A DNA stretch of 64,000 bases from contig NZ_JAKCLJ010000004.1 in NCBI RefSeq assembly GCF_021412565.1, positions 62,001-126,000 of the forward strand. The letters run 5' to 3'. The DNA comes from Shewanella sp. AS1. Its GTDB lineage: Bacteria > Pseudomonadota > Gammaproteobacteria > Enterobacterales > Shewanellaceae. The notes beneath the pieces are model-generated. The model was given only the letters and a program-made list of their open reading frames with translations. It had not been told where the DNA came from and ran no database searches. Of this stretch, positions 9,810-17,414 are shown piece by piece. Positions within the stretch are counted from its first letter, which is position 1, and each line of letters opens with the position of its first letter. A program made the position numbers and the translations under genes.

Positions 9810-9845
9810 TAGTATGAAAATTGACTCAGATCAATTTTCATACTA
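9810..9845. promoter_or_regulatory. Perfect 15-bp inverted repeat with an FNR/EtrA-like core, abutting the bfr ribosome-binding site
   Basis: TAGTATGAAAATTGA (9810-9824) is perfectly repeated in inverse at 9831-9845, with a 6-base centre CTCAGA. The middle reads TTGAC-TCAG-ATCAA (9821-9834), which fits the FNR/EtrA half-site pair TTGAT-N4-ATCAA at 9 of 10 positions. The repeat ends against AGGGAG, the ribosome-binding site of the first bfr gene (ATG 9856). It could act as a DNA operator or as an mRNA hairpin that limits translation. Confidence 0.6.
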
Positions 9846-9855
9846 GGGAGATGAT

Positions 9856-10329
9856 ATGAAAGGTCATCCAAGCGTCATCCGCCAGCTGAACAAAATCCTC
9901 ACCTATGAGCTGACGGCCATCAATCAGTATTTTTTGCATGCGCGCATGTATAAAAACTGGGGGCTCGAGGAGCTCAACGAGAAGTGCTACAAGAAATCGA
10001 TCCAGGATATGAAACATGCCGACAAGCTGATCGAACGAGTGCTGTTTCTCGAGGGATTACCCAATCTGCAGCAACTGGAAAAATTGCGCATCGGTGAAAA
10101 TCCAGAGGAGATGTTGCAGTGCGATAAGACCATGCTCGAAGAGGAGCTCCTTGAACTGCGCGAAGTGATCTTGCTGTGTGAAACCGAGCAGGATTATATC
10201 AGCCGCGAGATTTTACAAGATCTGCTTGAGGATGAAGAGGAGTATTTAGATTGGATCGAGGCGCAGCAGGATCTGATCAGGATGACAGGTATTCAAAATT
10301 ACCTGCAGGCACAGATAGAGTCAGATTAA
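9856..10329 (+). CDS. bfr: Bacterioferritin subunit, heme-ligand type with degraded ferroxidase centre
   Basis: Subunit of the 24-mer iron-storage shell. The 157-residue product aligns along its whole length with E. coli Bfr, and Met52 (MKHAD), the ligand of the inter-subunit heme, is kept. Of the six ferroxidase residues only E18, H54 and E127 remain: position 51 is Asp, position 94 is Leu and position 130 is Tyr. This subunit probably binds heme but oxidises iron poorly. The partner subunit starts 10 bases downstream and has the opposite pattern. Similar complementary pairs (BfrA/BfrB) are known in Neisseria and Pseudomonas and form mixed shells. ATG 9856 is preceded by AGGGAG. Confidence 0.95.
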   Translation: MKGHPSVIRQLNKILTYELTAINQYFLHARMYKNWGLEELNEKCYKKSIQDMKHADKLIERVLFLEGLPNLQQLEKLRIGENPEEMLQCDKTMLEEELLELREVILLCETEQDYISREILQDLLEDEEEYLDWIEAQQDLIRMTGIQNYLQAQIESD

Positions 10330-10339
10330 GGAGACTAAG

Positions 10340-10807
10340 ATGAAAGGCGATAAAGAGGTTATCGACACACTTAACCAACTGCTGACGGGCGAACTATCGG
10401 CGATGGATCAATATTTTGTACATGGTTTGATGTATGACGACTGGGGACTGACCGAACTGCATGAGCGTATCTTCCATGAGTCGGAAGATGAGCGCGGCCA
10501 TGCCCGCAAGTTGGTGGAGCGGATTTTGTTCCTCGAAGGTAAGCCGGATGTGGCCAGTCGCGAGGCACTGCATATCGGCGCCGATCCAAAGGAGATGCTG
10601 CAAAACGATCTTAACTATGAGTATCAGGTGGCGGCCAATCTTCGTAAAGCCATCGCTCTGTGCGAATCCAAGAAAGATTACGCCTCCCGTGAAATACTTG
10701 AAGTGCTGCTGGAAGAGACTGAGAGTGACCACATGTACTGGTTAGAGAAGCAGCTTGGCTTGATTAATAAAGTGGGTCTGGAAAATTACCTGCAATCTAA
10801 GATGTAA
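10340..10807 (+). CDS. bfr: Bacterioferritin subunit, ferroxidase type without heme ligand
   Basis: Second subunit of the iron-storage shell, 155 residues, cotranscribed with the first copy (10-base gap with AAGGAGA). The di-iron ferroxidase ligands are intact: E18, E51, H54 and E94, plus the ExxH pair E128/H131, which is E127/H130 in E. coli numbering shifted by a one-residue insertion. The heme-ligand methionine at position 52 is replaced by Arg (DERGHAR). It should therefore supply the catalytic iron-oxidation sites while the neighbouring subunit supplies heme for iron release. This division of labour is inferred from known BfrA/BfrB pairs. Confidence 0.95.
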   Translation: MKGDKEVIDTLNQLLTGELSAMDQYFVHGLMYDDWGLTELHERIFHESEDERGHARKLVERILFLEGKPDVASREALHIGADPKEMLQNDLNYEYQVAANLRKAIALCESKKDYASREILEVLLEETESDHMYWLEKQLGLINKVGLENYLQSKM

Positions 10808-10848
10808 GTCAGCTTCCCGTTTGCCACTTTCCATAGTTTTTATTTGCG

Positions 10849-10875
10849 ACGCTCCCGCTAAAGGGAGCGTTTGCG
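10849..10875 (+). terminator. Probable terminator after the bfr pair
   Basis: An 8-bp GC-rich stem (ACGCTCCC at 10849-10856 with GGGAGCGT at 10863-10870) and a 6-base loop. Only a short T-run follows, so it may be a weak or Rho-assisted stop. Confidence 0.5.
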
Positions 10876-11034
10876 TTAGGGGGTTTAAGTGAGAGTAAGA
10901 TAGTCAAAATCCTTGATAATATTTCTAAACACTCTTTTTGAATTCAAGGCGGATTTCCCCATTTCATCTGCCCAAAAATCTGTTAGATTATTAAGCAGAT
11001 ATTAAAAATAAAGATAAAAAGAAAAGGGTTTGTA

Positions 11035-13041
11035 ATGGGGAAGATAAAACGCTCGTTGAGTTTACAGCTAGTGGTGACTCTGGTCGGGGCGCTTGCGCTG
11101 CTCTTGGTGCTGGTTTCTGTCTATCTGGTGAATAAGGAGAGTGACCGTACTCGGGCGCAGATAGACAGGGATTTAACTGGCCTGGTGACATTAAAATCCC
11201 AGGAGATCGGCAGCTATTTTGTCGCCAAGGCCAGAATGGTGGATGCGATATTCTCCTCTCCGGCTGTGGTCGATTGGTTTTCAAATTACAACCAACGTTT
11301 AAGCGATATCGATAATGACCCTAAGTATCAGGATCTGATTAAATACTTCCGCCACTTTTCCGATACTGACTCAGATATCAAGTCTGTCTTCTTCGGTTCG
11401 GCCAACACCTTCGAATATTTCGATCTCAATGGCCGCTATAACGATGCCAATTACTACACCAATAAGCGTCCTTGGTGGCAGGAGGGGGTAAATAAGAACG
11501 GCATGTATGTCACCGATCCCGCTGTGGATGCCAACGATGGTTCTATCTCTGCCACAGTGAAATCTGTGATCCGCAATGATGAGGGTAAATTCATCGGGAT
11601 AGGCGGTATGGATATCCTCATCGATACCATAGGCAAGGAGCTACTGGCCTCGATTAAGTATCAGGGCAAGGGACAGGCTTTTCTGATCACCGAAGGCGGA
11701 TTACTGGTTTACTTCCCTGGCTTTACCGAGGCTTTCCCGCCCGGCAGTCCGGCTGCCAAGGTTGACAGCCAATTTAAACAGACCCAAGGTTTTGCGGTGC
11801 TAAGCAAGCAGATCACAGGTCAGGGGGAAAACTCAGGTTTCGGTACTGTTACCTTTAACGGAGTCGAGCAGCGAGTCAGTTATGTCACAGTTGGCGGCGA
11901 TTATCCGCAGCAGCGTTGGTATCTTGGCTTTATGCTGCCAACCGAGGTGATTGAAGCGCCGGTCAATGAAGCGGCCTGGAGTGCCACGGTGCTGGCGATT
12001 GGCATTATCCTGCTGGTGGGGCTCACCGTCTGGCTCATGCTGCTTCCTTTCAGAACTCAAGTGAACAAACTGCTCTCGGCCATGAAAGATATCGCCGAAG
12101 GGGACAGCGATCTTTCTAAGCGTATCCATATGGACAGAGAGGATGAGCTTGGACAACTTGGTGATGCCTTTAATCAGTTTGCCATGAAGGTACAGGCCAT
12201 GCTTAAGCAGACCCGAGGCTTGACGCTCAAAGTCGATACTGGGGTGGATAATGCCGTGTCTGTATGTGAGAAGGCGCTGAGTAATGTGAGCAAGCAGAAA
12301 CAGGAGATCGCCTCTGTTGCGACCGCGGCGACCGAGATGGCGCAAACCTCCCAGGAGATGGCACGGAGTGCACAGCGTGCCAGCGAGTTTGCCGAGCAGG
12401 CGGAGTCAGAATCGGTGGCGGGAACGGCGATTGTGGCTCAGGCAACCCAAGGCATGGCATCACTGTCCAAGCAGGTTATTGAGGCGGCGGGCGTGGTGCG
12501 TCATCTGAGAACCAGCTCGGAGCAGATAGGCGAAGTATTGAGCGTGATCCGCGGTATCGCCGAGCAGACCAACTTGCTGGCCCTTAACGCGGCAATCGAG
12601 GCGGCCCGCGCCGGTGAGCAGGGACGTGGTTTTGCCGTGGTGGCCGATGAGGTCAGAACCTTGGCATCGCGTACTCAGGACTCGACCGCCAATATTCAGG
12701 AGATCATCCAGACCTTGCAACAAAATGCGATGGAAGCGGAGCAGGTGATGGAATCCGGTGTCGAGCAGGCCAACATCAGTCAGGGGCTGACCACACAAGT
12801 TGAAGGGGCACTGAGCAGTATCTCCAACGCGATTTCGGCGATTCAGCAGCAGACCATGGAGATCACCACCGCTATAGGTCAGCAGGCGGTCGCCAGCGAA
12901 GAGGTTGCCTGTAATATTGAGAATGTGCGCACCCTGTCCGATGACTCCCTCTCGGTGAGTGAAGCCCTGACCGATAATCTGCGTCAGTTCCAGCAGCTCA
13001 CAGCGCAGCTGTCGGAAAACATTCAGCAGTTTAAGATTTAA
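11035..13041 (+). CDS. Methyl-accepting chemotaxis protein with dCache sensor domain
   Basis: Transmembrane chemoreceptor that controls the CheA kinase. The 668-residue product has a first membrane segment at about residues 10-32 and a periplasmic double-Cache domain at about 40-300. A second membrane segment lies at about 315-337, a HAMP domain at about 338-392 and the coiled-coil signalling domain fills the rest. The signalling tip is canonical ([20 protein letters not shown]). The sensor contains YYTNKRPWW (residues 140-148), then Y158, D161 and GGMD (D193), resembling the amino-acid-binding motif of dCache_1 receptors. The ligand is therefore perhaps an amino acid, which is inference. The start is ATG 11035 with a weak AAAAGGG upstream, and it is a single-gene unit closed by a terminator. 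Confidence 0.96.
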   Translation: MGKIKRSLSLQLVVTLVGALALLLVLVSVYLVNKESDRTRAQIDRDLTGLVTLKSQEIGSYFVAKARMVDAIFSSPAVVDWFSNYNQRLSDIDNDPKYQDLIKYFRHFSDTDSDIKSVFFGSANTFEYFDLNGRYNDANYYTNKRPWWQEGVNKNGMYVTDPAVDANDGSISATVKSVIRNDEGKFIGIGGMDILIDTIGKELLASIKYQGKGQAFLITEGGLLVYFPGFTEAFPPGSPAAKVDSQFKQTQGFAVLSKQITGQGENSGFGTVTFNGVEQRVSYVTVGGDYPQQRWYLGFMLPTEVIEAPVNEAAWSATVLAIGIILLVGLTVWLMLLPFRTQVNKLLSAMKDIAEGDSDLSKRIHMDREDELGQLGDAFNQFAMKVQAMLKQTRGLTLKVDTGVDNAVSVCEKALSNVSKQKQEIASVATAATEMAQTSQEMARSAQRASEFAEQAESESVAGTAIVAQATQGMASLSKQVIEAAGVVRHLRTSSEQIGEVLSVIRGIAEQTNLLALNAAIEAARAGEQGRGFAVVADEVRTLASRTQDSTANIQEIIQTLQQNAMEAEQVMESGVEQANISQGLTTQVEGALSSISNAISAIQQQTMEITTAIGQQAVASEEVACNIENVRTLSDDSLSVSEALTDNLRQFQQLTAQLSENIQQFKI

Positions 13042-13051
13042 TCGCTTCAAT

Positions 13052-13080
13052 CAATCCCTTTCAGTAAATCCCTTTCAGTA
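13052..13080. repeat. Short tandem duplication after the chemoreceptor gene
   Basis: ATCCCTTTCAGTAA appears twice in immediate succession, with one base changed in the first copy (13052-13080), just before the terminator. Confidence 0.6.
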
Positions 13081-13087
13081 AAAAATG

Positions 13088-13113
13088 AAAAGTAGCCGCA
13101 AGGCTACTTTTTT
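13088..13113 (+). terminator. Intrinsic terminator after the chemoreceptor gene
   Basis: Stem AAAGTAGCC (13089-13097) with GGCTACTTT (13102-13110), tetraloop GCAA, followed by T residues. A canonical strong terminator. Confidence 0.85.
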
Positions 13114-13173
13114 GTCTGCATGCTGAGCACTTCTGGTTACTGCGCGAACCCTCTGGTTAATATCGCTTGAGCA

Positions 13174-13189
13174 CTGTTTAAATGTACAG
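13174..13189. promoter_or_regulatory. LexA (SOS) box upstream of dinB
   Basis: CTGTTTAAATGTACAG fits the LexA consensus CTGT-N8-ACAG exactly and is flanked by the favoured outer A and T bases. It lies 28 bases before the dinB start, where LexA would cover the promoter. SOS control of dinB is established in related bacteria. Confidence 0.85.
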
Positions 13190-13216
13190 TATTCTTATCG
13201 ATGGAGGTAACAGCCG

Positions 13217-14296
13217 ATGAAAAAGATCATCCATGTGGATATGGATTGTTTTTACGCCGCCGTCGAGATGCGCGATTTTCCCGAGCTGCGGGGTAAGCCC
13301 ATAGCGGTTGGTGGGCGTAGCGATCGCCGCGGGGTGATCAGTACCTGTAATTATGAGGCGCGCAAATACGGCGTGCGCTCGGCTATGGCATCGGCTCATG
13401 CCCTGAAACTCTGTCCCAACCTTATCCTGGTGCCGGGGCGCATGGAGGTGTACAAGTCGGTTTCAAGGCAGATCCATTCGGTCTTTGCACGTTATACGGA
13501 ATTAATCGAGCCGCTCTCCTTGGATGAAGCCTATCTGGATGTGAGTCGCTGTGAGGCCCATCAGGGCTCGGCGACCCTTATTGCAGAGGCCATTCGCCAG
13601 GAGATCTTCGAGCTGACCGGCCTGACCGCCTCGGCCGGTATCGCCCCCATCAAGTTTCTCGCTAAAATCGCTTCGGATCTCAACAAGCCCAACGGCCAGT
13701 ATGTGATCACCCCTAATAAGGTGAGCGACTTTGTCAAAGGCTTGCCCTTAATTAAAATCCCCGGTGTCGGCACGGTGACCGCGGCTAAGCTCGAACAAAT
13801 GGGACTGAACACCTGCGCCGATGTGCAGCAGTTTTCCCAATCCCGCCTTATCGAGCGATTCGGTAAATTCGGCTTGGTGCTCTATGAGCGCGCCCATGGC
13901 ATAGACCCCCGCGGGATCTCGCCCCACAGGGAGCGCAAGTCGGTCGGCGTCGAAACCACTTTAGCCCAAGATATCTATACCTTTGAGCAGTGTCAGGCGG
14001 TATTGCCTCAGTTAATTCAGGAGCTGGATGGCCGTATTCATCGCAGTGCCAAAACTCGCCGCATCCATAAGCAGGTGGTGAAACTCAAGTTTGATGATTT
14101 TAAACAGACCACAATCGAGCATCGCAGTAACGAGGTGTCGGTGAAGCTGTTTTATGAACTCCTGTCCCAGGCATTAAGCCGCCGCGAGGGACGCGGCATA
14201 CGGCTGCTGGGTGTTTCTGTCGGACTAGAGAGTGATGCCGTTAAACCTGCTTTAGAGGCAGAGGCTCAAGTGGCACAGCTGGATCTCGGCTTTTAG
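13217..14296 (+). CDS. dinB: DNA polymerase IV (Y family)
   Basis: Error-prone translesion polymerase induced in the SOS response. The 359-residue product (E. coli 351) has the catalytic aspartate motif [12 protein letters not shown] at residues 6-17 and the second acidic motif SLDEAYLDV near residue 103. The helix-hairpin-helix region is [17 protein letters not shown], and a little-finger domain occupies about residues 235-345. ATG 13217 is preceded by GGAGGT. A LexA box lies 28 bases upstream. The end is followed by an AT-rich accessory patch. Confidence 0.98.
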   Translation: MKKIIHVDMDCFYAAVEMRDFPELRGKPIAVGGRSDRRGVISTCNYEARKYGVRSAMASAHALKLCPNLILVPGRMEVYKSVSRQIHSVFARYTELIEPLSLDEAYLDVSRCEAHQGSATLIAEAIRQEIFELTGLTASAGIAPIKFLAKIASDLNKPNGQYVITPNKVSDFVKGLPLIKIPGVGTVTAAKLEQMGLNTCADVQQFSQSRLIERFGKFGLVLYERAHGIDPRGISPHRERKSVGVETTLAQDIYTFEQCQAVLPQLIQELDGRIHRSAKTRRIHKQVVKLKFDDFKQTTIEHRSNEVSVKLFYELLSQALSRREGRGIRLLGVSVGLESDAVKPALEAEAQVAQLDLGF

Positions 14297-14394
14297 ACTT
14301 ACTGCCATCTCACCGGTGATTAGGCTTCAATGATGTTGCCGGCATCGTAATGACATTTCCCCATATCCCTATGTAGCAGATGTGAAAAACGACC

Positions 14395-14490
14395 TAATGT
14401 GCAGACGCTGCTTCGACACGCTGCAAGTACATCCTTGTAAGCTCTGCCGTGACATCCATGTCACGGAAGGTCTCAGTCGCATCTGCACTT
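14395..14490. repeat. Intergenic repeat element with internal palindromes, after dinB
   Basis: A block of about 95 bases whose ends are roughly inverse (GTGCAGACGCTGC near 14399 and GCATCTGCAC near 14480). It contains the perfect inverted repeat CCGTGACAT-CC-ATGTCACGG at 14447-14466. The wording resembles dispersed intergenic repeats I associate with Shewanella genomes. A 62-codon reading frame through it is cysteine-rich and looks spurious. Confidence 0.5.
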
Positions 14491-14590
14491 GCCATTCAAT
14501 TTCTGCGGTTAATCTATATTCAAGACCTGTGTTCTGTAAAAGCGAACTCATTTGGCATACAGTTTATTAGGGCGGTTTTTAGCTCATCAC

Positions 14591-14792
14591 TGTGCGCGTT
14601 TTTAAATAAATAATATTAAAATAAGATGCTTATCGCATTCGCTAAGTAGGTAATAAGTTTGGAAAACGCGCATGCGGGGTTTTCCTGATGGTGAATTGGA
14701 TAGAAAGCTGATAGGTTCTTTGCATACAGATAGTCAAGTGTGCGCGTTTTCAATGGTCTAGCGAGGTAAACGCACATGCGCACGAATAAAAC
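14591..14792. repeat. AT-rich spacer with two inverted GCGCGTTTT / AAAACGCGC modules
   Basis: GTGCGCGTTTTT (from 14592) faces AAAACGCGCATGCG (14663-14676). GTGTGCGCGTTTT (14738-14750) faces AAACGCACATGCGCAC (14768-14783). The two modules lie just upstream of an unknown gene and could be remains of recombination sites or of a small mobile element. No gene is visible in this stretch. Confidence 0.45.
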
Positions 14793-14818
14793 GTTAGCCA
14801 TTCACAAGGAGAAATGCA

Positions 14819-15226
14819 ATGAAGAAGTTCATTTTACATTCAGTGGTATTGATAGCAGGAATTTCCATAGGCTATGCCCTTAATTACATTGGCGATAGTG
14901 GCCCTAAATTAAACAGTCTAGAGCAAAAGGATATTTCCTTTTATGTATACGAAATAAGGTCTCAGCTATCTGAGGATTTTGAAAGTTTTCACGGAAGCGC
15001 TGCAAGGACATATCAGCTTTCAGACGGGAAAGAGATTGATGTCAAATTTAATACATCAATTGATGATAAGACCAAGCTGCCAATCGTAAAAGTTTATGTT
15101 GACGATGAGTCAATCAATATTGACCGCAATGGCACAGCTGTAATCGATAACCTCTTAATAAGTCTGATAGATTTAGATGCTTACTCCAGAATAAATAAAG
15201 AGTACATCGCCGGTGTAAACAAATAA
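14819..15226 (+). CDS. Unknown membrane-anchored protein in an accessory patch
   Basis: I do not recognise this 135-residue protein. One hydrophobic segment at residues 4-24 (ILHSVVLIAGISIGYAL) suggests an N-terminal membrane anchor or uncleaved signal, followed by a polar, acidic periplasmic domain with no cysteines. ATG 14819 has AAGGAG at good distance, so it is probably expressed. It is visibly more AT-rich than its neighbours and lies between repeats. The 9-mer GTTAGCCAT (14793-14801) just before its ribosome-binding site recurs inverted as ATGGCTAAC (15226-15234) at its stop codon, a layout like an integron gene cassette. It was probably acquired by transfer; its function is unknown. 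Confidence 0.7.
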   Translation: MKKFILHSVVLIAGISIGYALNYIGDSGPKLNSLEQKDISFYVYEIRSQLSEDFESFHGSAARTYQLSDGKEIDVKFNTSIDDKTKLPIVKVYVDDESINIDRNGTAVIDNLLISLIDLDAYSRINKEYIAGVNK

Positions 15227-15248
15227 TGGCTAACAATACGTATCACTC

Positions 15249-15264
15249 GCGGCCTATGGCCGCT
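15249..15264. repeat. GC-rich palindrome after the unknown gene
   Basis: GCGGCC-TAT-GGCCGC lies shortly after the stop codon of the unknown gene. No T-run follows, so it is not a canonical terminator. It may be part of a recombination-site-like structure. Confidence 0.4.
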
Positions 15265-15339
15265 GGGACGTCAAGCTTATGTCCATAAATTCTTTTGCTT
15301 CTGATTATCGGAGTATACTCGTAAGGCTTAATCGGAGTG

Positions 15340-15606
15340 ATGGATAGCTGAGTGTAGGTGCGGCTGAGGCCTTCGATTTCAGGGATGAAATCGTGGAGCG
15401 CCCAGGGATGGGTTTACAGCGTGCCTCAGAAGTAACTACACCTAAGCTCACCACAGGTTATGAGCTCACCATCAAGTTAAAGTTCAAAACTGCTTTTGTC
15501 CAAAAGCTCCCTGTAAATATATTCATCGCCGATAAACCACATAATTTTGAGGAGGCTGCTTGGGTAGAGTGGAGCACTCATATAAAGCGAACAGGGATGT
15601 CTTGAG
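15340..15606. repeat. Intergenic repeat, no convincing gene
   Basis: This stretch carries wording such as GAGCGCCCAGGGATGGGTTT and CAGCGTGCCTCA, which I associate with a dispersed Shewanella intergenic repeat. A 70-codon reading frame (15393-15605) crosses it, but it has no ribosome-binding site and no recognisable product, and it was not accepted as a gene. Confidence 0.4.
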
Positions 15607-15689
15607 CGGTTTGCGTAAGTCTACCGAAGCAGTCGATGGCGGTGTGATTAAACTTATTTAAAAACCAATAAAAACAATTCAAAGCTAAT

Positions 15690-15720
15690 AAAAACGCCGA
15701 TGGTTGTTCATCGGCGTTTC
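15690..15720 (-). terminator. Intrinsic terminator for pepD
   Basis: An 11-bp stem (AAACGCCGATG at 15692-15702 with CATCGGCGTTT at 15709-15719) and a 6-base loop. On the minus strand it is followed by a T-rich run, as expected for the end of pepD. Confidence 0.8.
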
Positions 15721-15748
15721 TGTTCCTATCTTTGTGGCAAGTAACCCA

Positions 15749-17209
15749 TTAGGCTTTTGCTGGAATGCGTTCCAGTACGGCCAGCAGCAGCTTCCAGTAT
15801 TGATCGACGGTTTCGATTAACACCATCTCATCTGGGCTGTGAGGGAAGCGGATGGTGGGGCCGATGGAGACCATGTCCATTTCTGGGTAAGGCTTCTTGA
15901 ACAGGCCACATTCCAGACCGGCGTGGATCACCATGATGGTCGGCTCTTTATTGTAGATAGACTCGTAGGTGTCTTTCACAATCGCCATCACAGGTGAGCT
16001 GCTGTCTGGCTTCCAGCCAGGGTAGGCACCGCTGAATTCGATATCGGCTCCGGCCAGGTTGCACAGCGCCGCCAGCTTGCCTTCAACTTCTTCACGACCC
16101 GAGTCGATAAGCGAACGAATTAAGCACAGGATAGAGACAGACTCGCCTTGGGTGGCAATAACGCCCACGTTGAGTGAAGTCTCGGTAACACCCTCAACTT
16201 CATCGCTCATGCGGATCACCCCGTTAGGGCTGGCATGCAGCAGATCGATAAGGGTGTTTTGGGTGGCCTCGCTCATCACCTGAGTGGCCGCAGGGATTTC
16301 GCTTAAGCTGAGCAGCATACCGGGATCGGCAATGGCTAGCTCCTGACGGATTAAGGCTGTGTACTCTTCAATTAAGCTGTTGAGCTGAGCAAGATTTTCA
16401 CTCGGCATCATAAACTCGACACTGGCCTCGCGGGGGATGGCATTACGCAGCGAGCCGCCTGTGAAGTTGGTCAGTTCCAGAGCTAAGTCATCGGCGTGGT
16501 TAAACAGGAAGCGGGCCAGCAGTTTGTTGGCATTGCCGCGGCCAAGGTGAATGTTAACACCAGAGTGACCGCCTTTAAGGCCTGAAAGTGACAGTTTGAA
16601 AGTGGAGTGGCTTGGCTCGCTGGACTGCCAGACGATAGGCAGTTCAATCTTGGCATCCACGCCACCGGCGCAGCCCATGTAGATCTCGCCTTCCTGCTCT
16701 GAGTCGGTATTGATCAGGATCTCGGCGTCCAGATATCCGGCTTCCAGACCGAAGGCGCCTGTCATGCCCGCTTCTTCATCGATTGTCAGCAGCACTTCCA
16801 GTGGGCCATGAGCAATATCATCGCTGCCCAGGATCGCCAATGCTGATGCCATGCCGATGCCGTTATCGGCACCTAATGTGGTGCCTGTGGCTTTTACCCA
16901 CTCGCCATCGACATAGGCTTGAATTGGGTCTTTCTCAAAATCATGTTCTTTATCGGCGTTTTTCTGGGGCACCATGTCGATATGTGCCTGCAGGGCGACC
17001 ACTTTGCGGTTTTCCATGCCAGGAGTCGCTGGCTTTTTAATAATCAGGTTACCGACTTTGTCTTCAACGACACTCAGGCCCTTATCTTTGGCCCAGTTTT
17101 GGATGTGTTGGCTCAGGGCCTGCTCATGTTTTGAAGGATGGGGAATTGCGCAGATCTGTTCGAACCATTGCCAAAGTGCTTGAGGTTGTAGCTGATTTAA
17201 TGTGCTCAC
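15749..17209 (-). CDS. pepD: Cytosolic aminoacyl-histidine dipeptidase (peptidase D)
   Basis: Zinc dipeptidase of the M20 family that hydrolyses dipeptides such as carnosine and Xaa-His in the cytosol. The 486-residue product (E. coli 485) has the metal-binding motifs QAHIDMVPQ (H76, D78), TLGADNGIGMA (D115) and the catalytic pair IDEEAGMTGAFG (E145, E146). NTDSEQEGEIYMGCAGG follows, and the C-terminal HSPDEM supplies the last zinc ligand. It is transcribed alone and diverges from an M17 aminopeptidase gene across a 205-base shared upstream region. Confidence 0.97.
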   Translation of the reverse strand: MSTLNQLQPQALWQWFEQICAIPHPSKHEQALSQHIQNWAKDKGLSVVEDKVGNLIIKKPATPGMENRKVVALQAHIDMVPQKNADKEHDFEKDPIQAYVDGEWVKATGTTLGADNGIGMASALAILGSDDIAHGPLEVLLTIDEEAGMTGAFGLEAGYLDAEILINTDSEQEGEIYMGCAGGVDAKIELPIVWQSSEPSHSTFKLSLSGLKGGHSGVNIHLGRGNANKLLARFLFNHADDLALELTNFTGGSLRNAIPREASVEFMMPSENLAQLNSLIEEYTALIRQELAIADPGMLLSLSEIPAATQVMSEATQNTLIDLLHASPNGVIRMSDEVEGVTETSLNVGVIATQGESVSILCLIRSLIDSGREEVEGKLAALCNLAGADIEFSGAYPGWKPDSSSPVMAIVKDTYESIYNKEPTIMVIHAGLECGLFKKPYPEMDMVSIGPTIRFPHSPDEMVLIETVDQYWKLLLAVLERIPAKA

Positions 17210-17414
17210 GGACTAACTCCTTTGCTTGTAAGGTCGTAGCGTTCAAAGTTGGGCCTAGTTTATCACACTGCTTCAAAGGATGAGGTGGGTTTTAAGTGTA
17301 AGAATGTCATCGCATTGTCATCTCAGGTTGCCATCTGAGTTCACACTTGTACTGAGGGGAGGTTGGCTTTGCTGGCGAAGAAAGTGAATAATGTTGGCTG
17401 CAGATCGGGATTAA

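Noticed and set aside
14382-14570. 62-codon reading frame rich in cysteine after dinB
   Set aside because: It runs through a palindromic intergenic repeat, has no ribosome-binding site and resembles no family; it looks like a by-product of the repeat.
15393-15605. 70-codon reading frame after the unknown gene
   Set aside because: No ribosome-binding site, GTG start, and the first third is intergenic-repeat sequence. No recognisable product.
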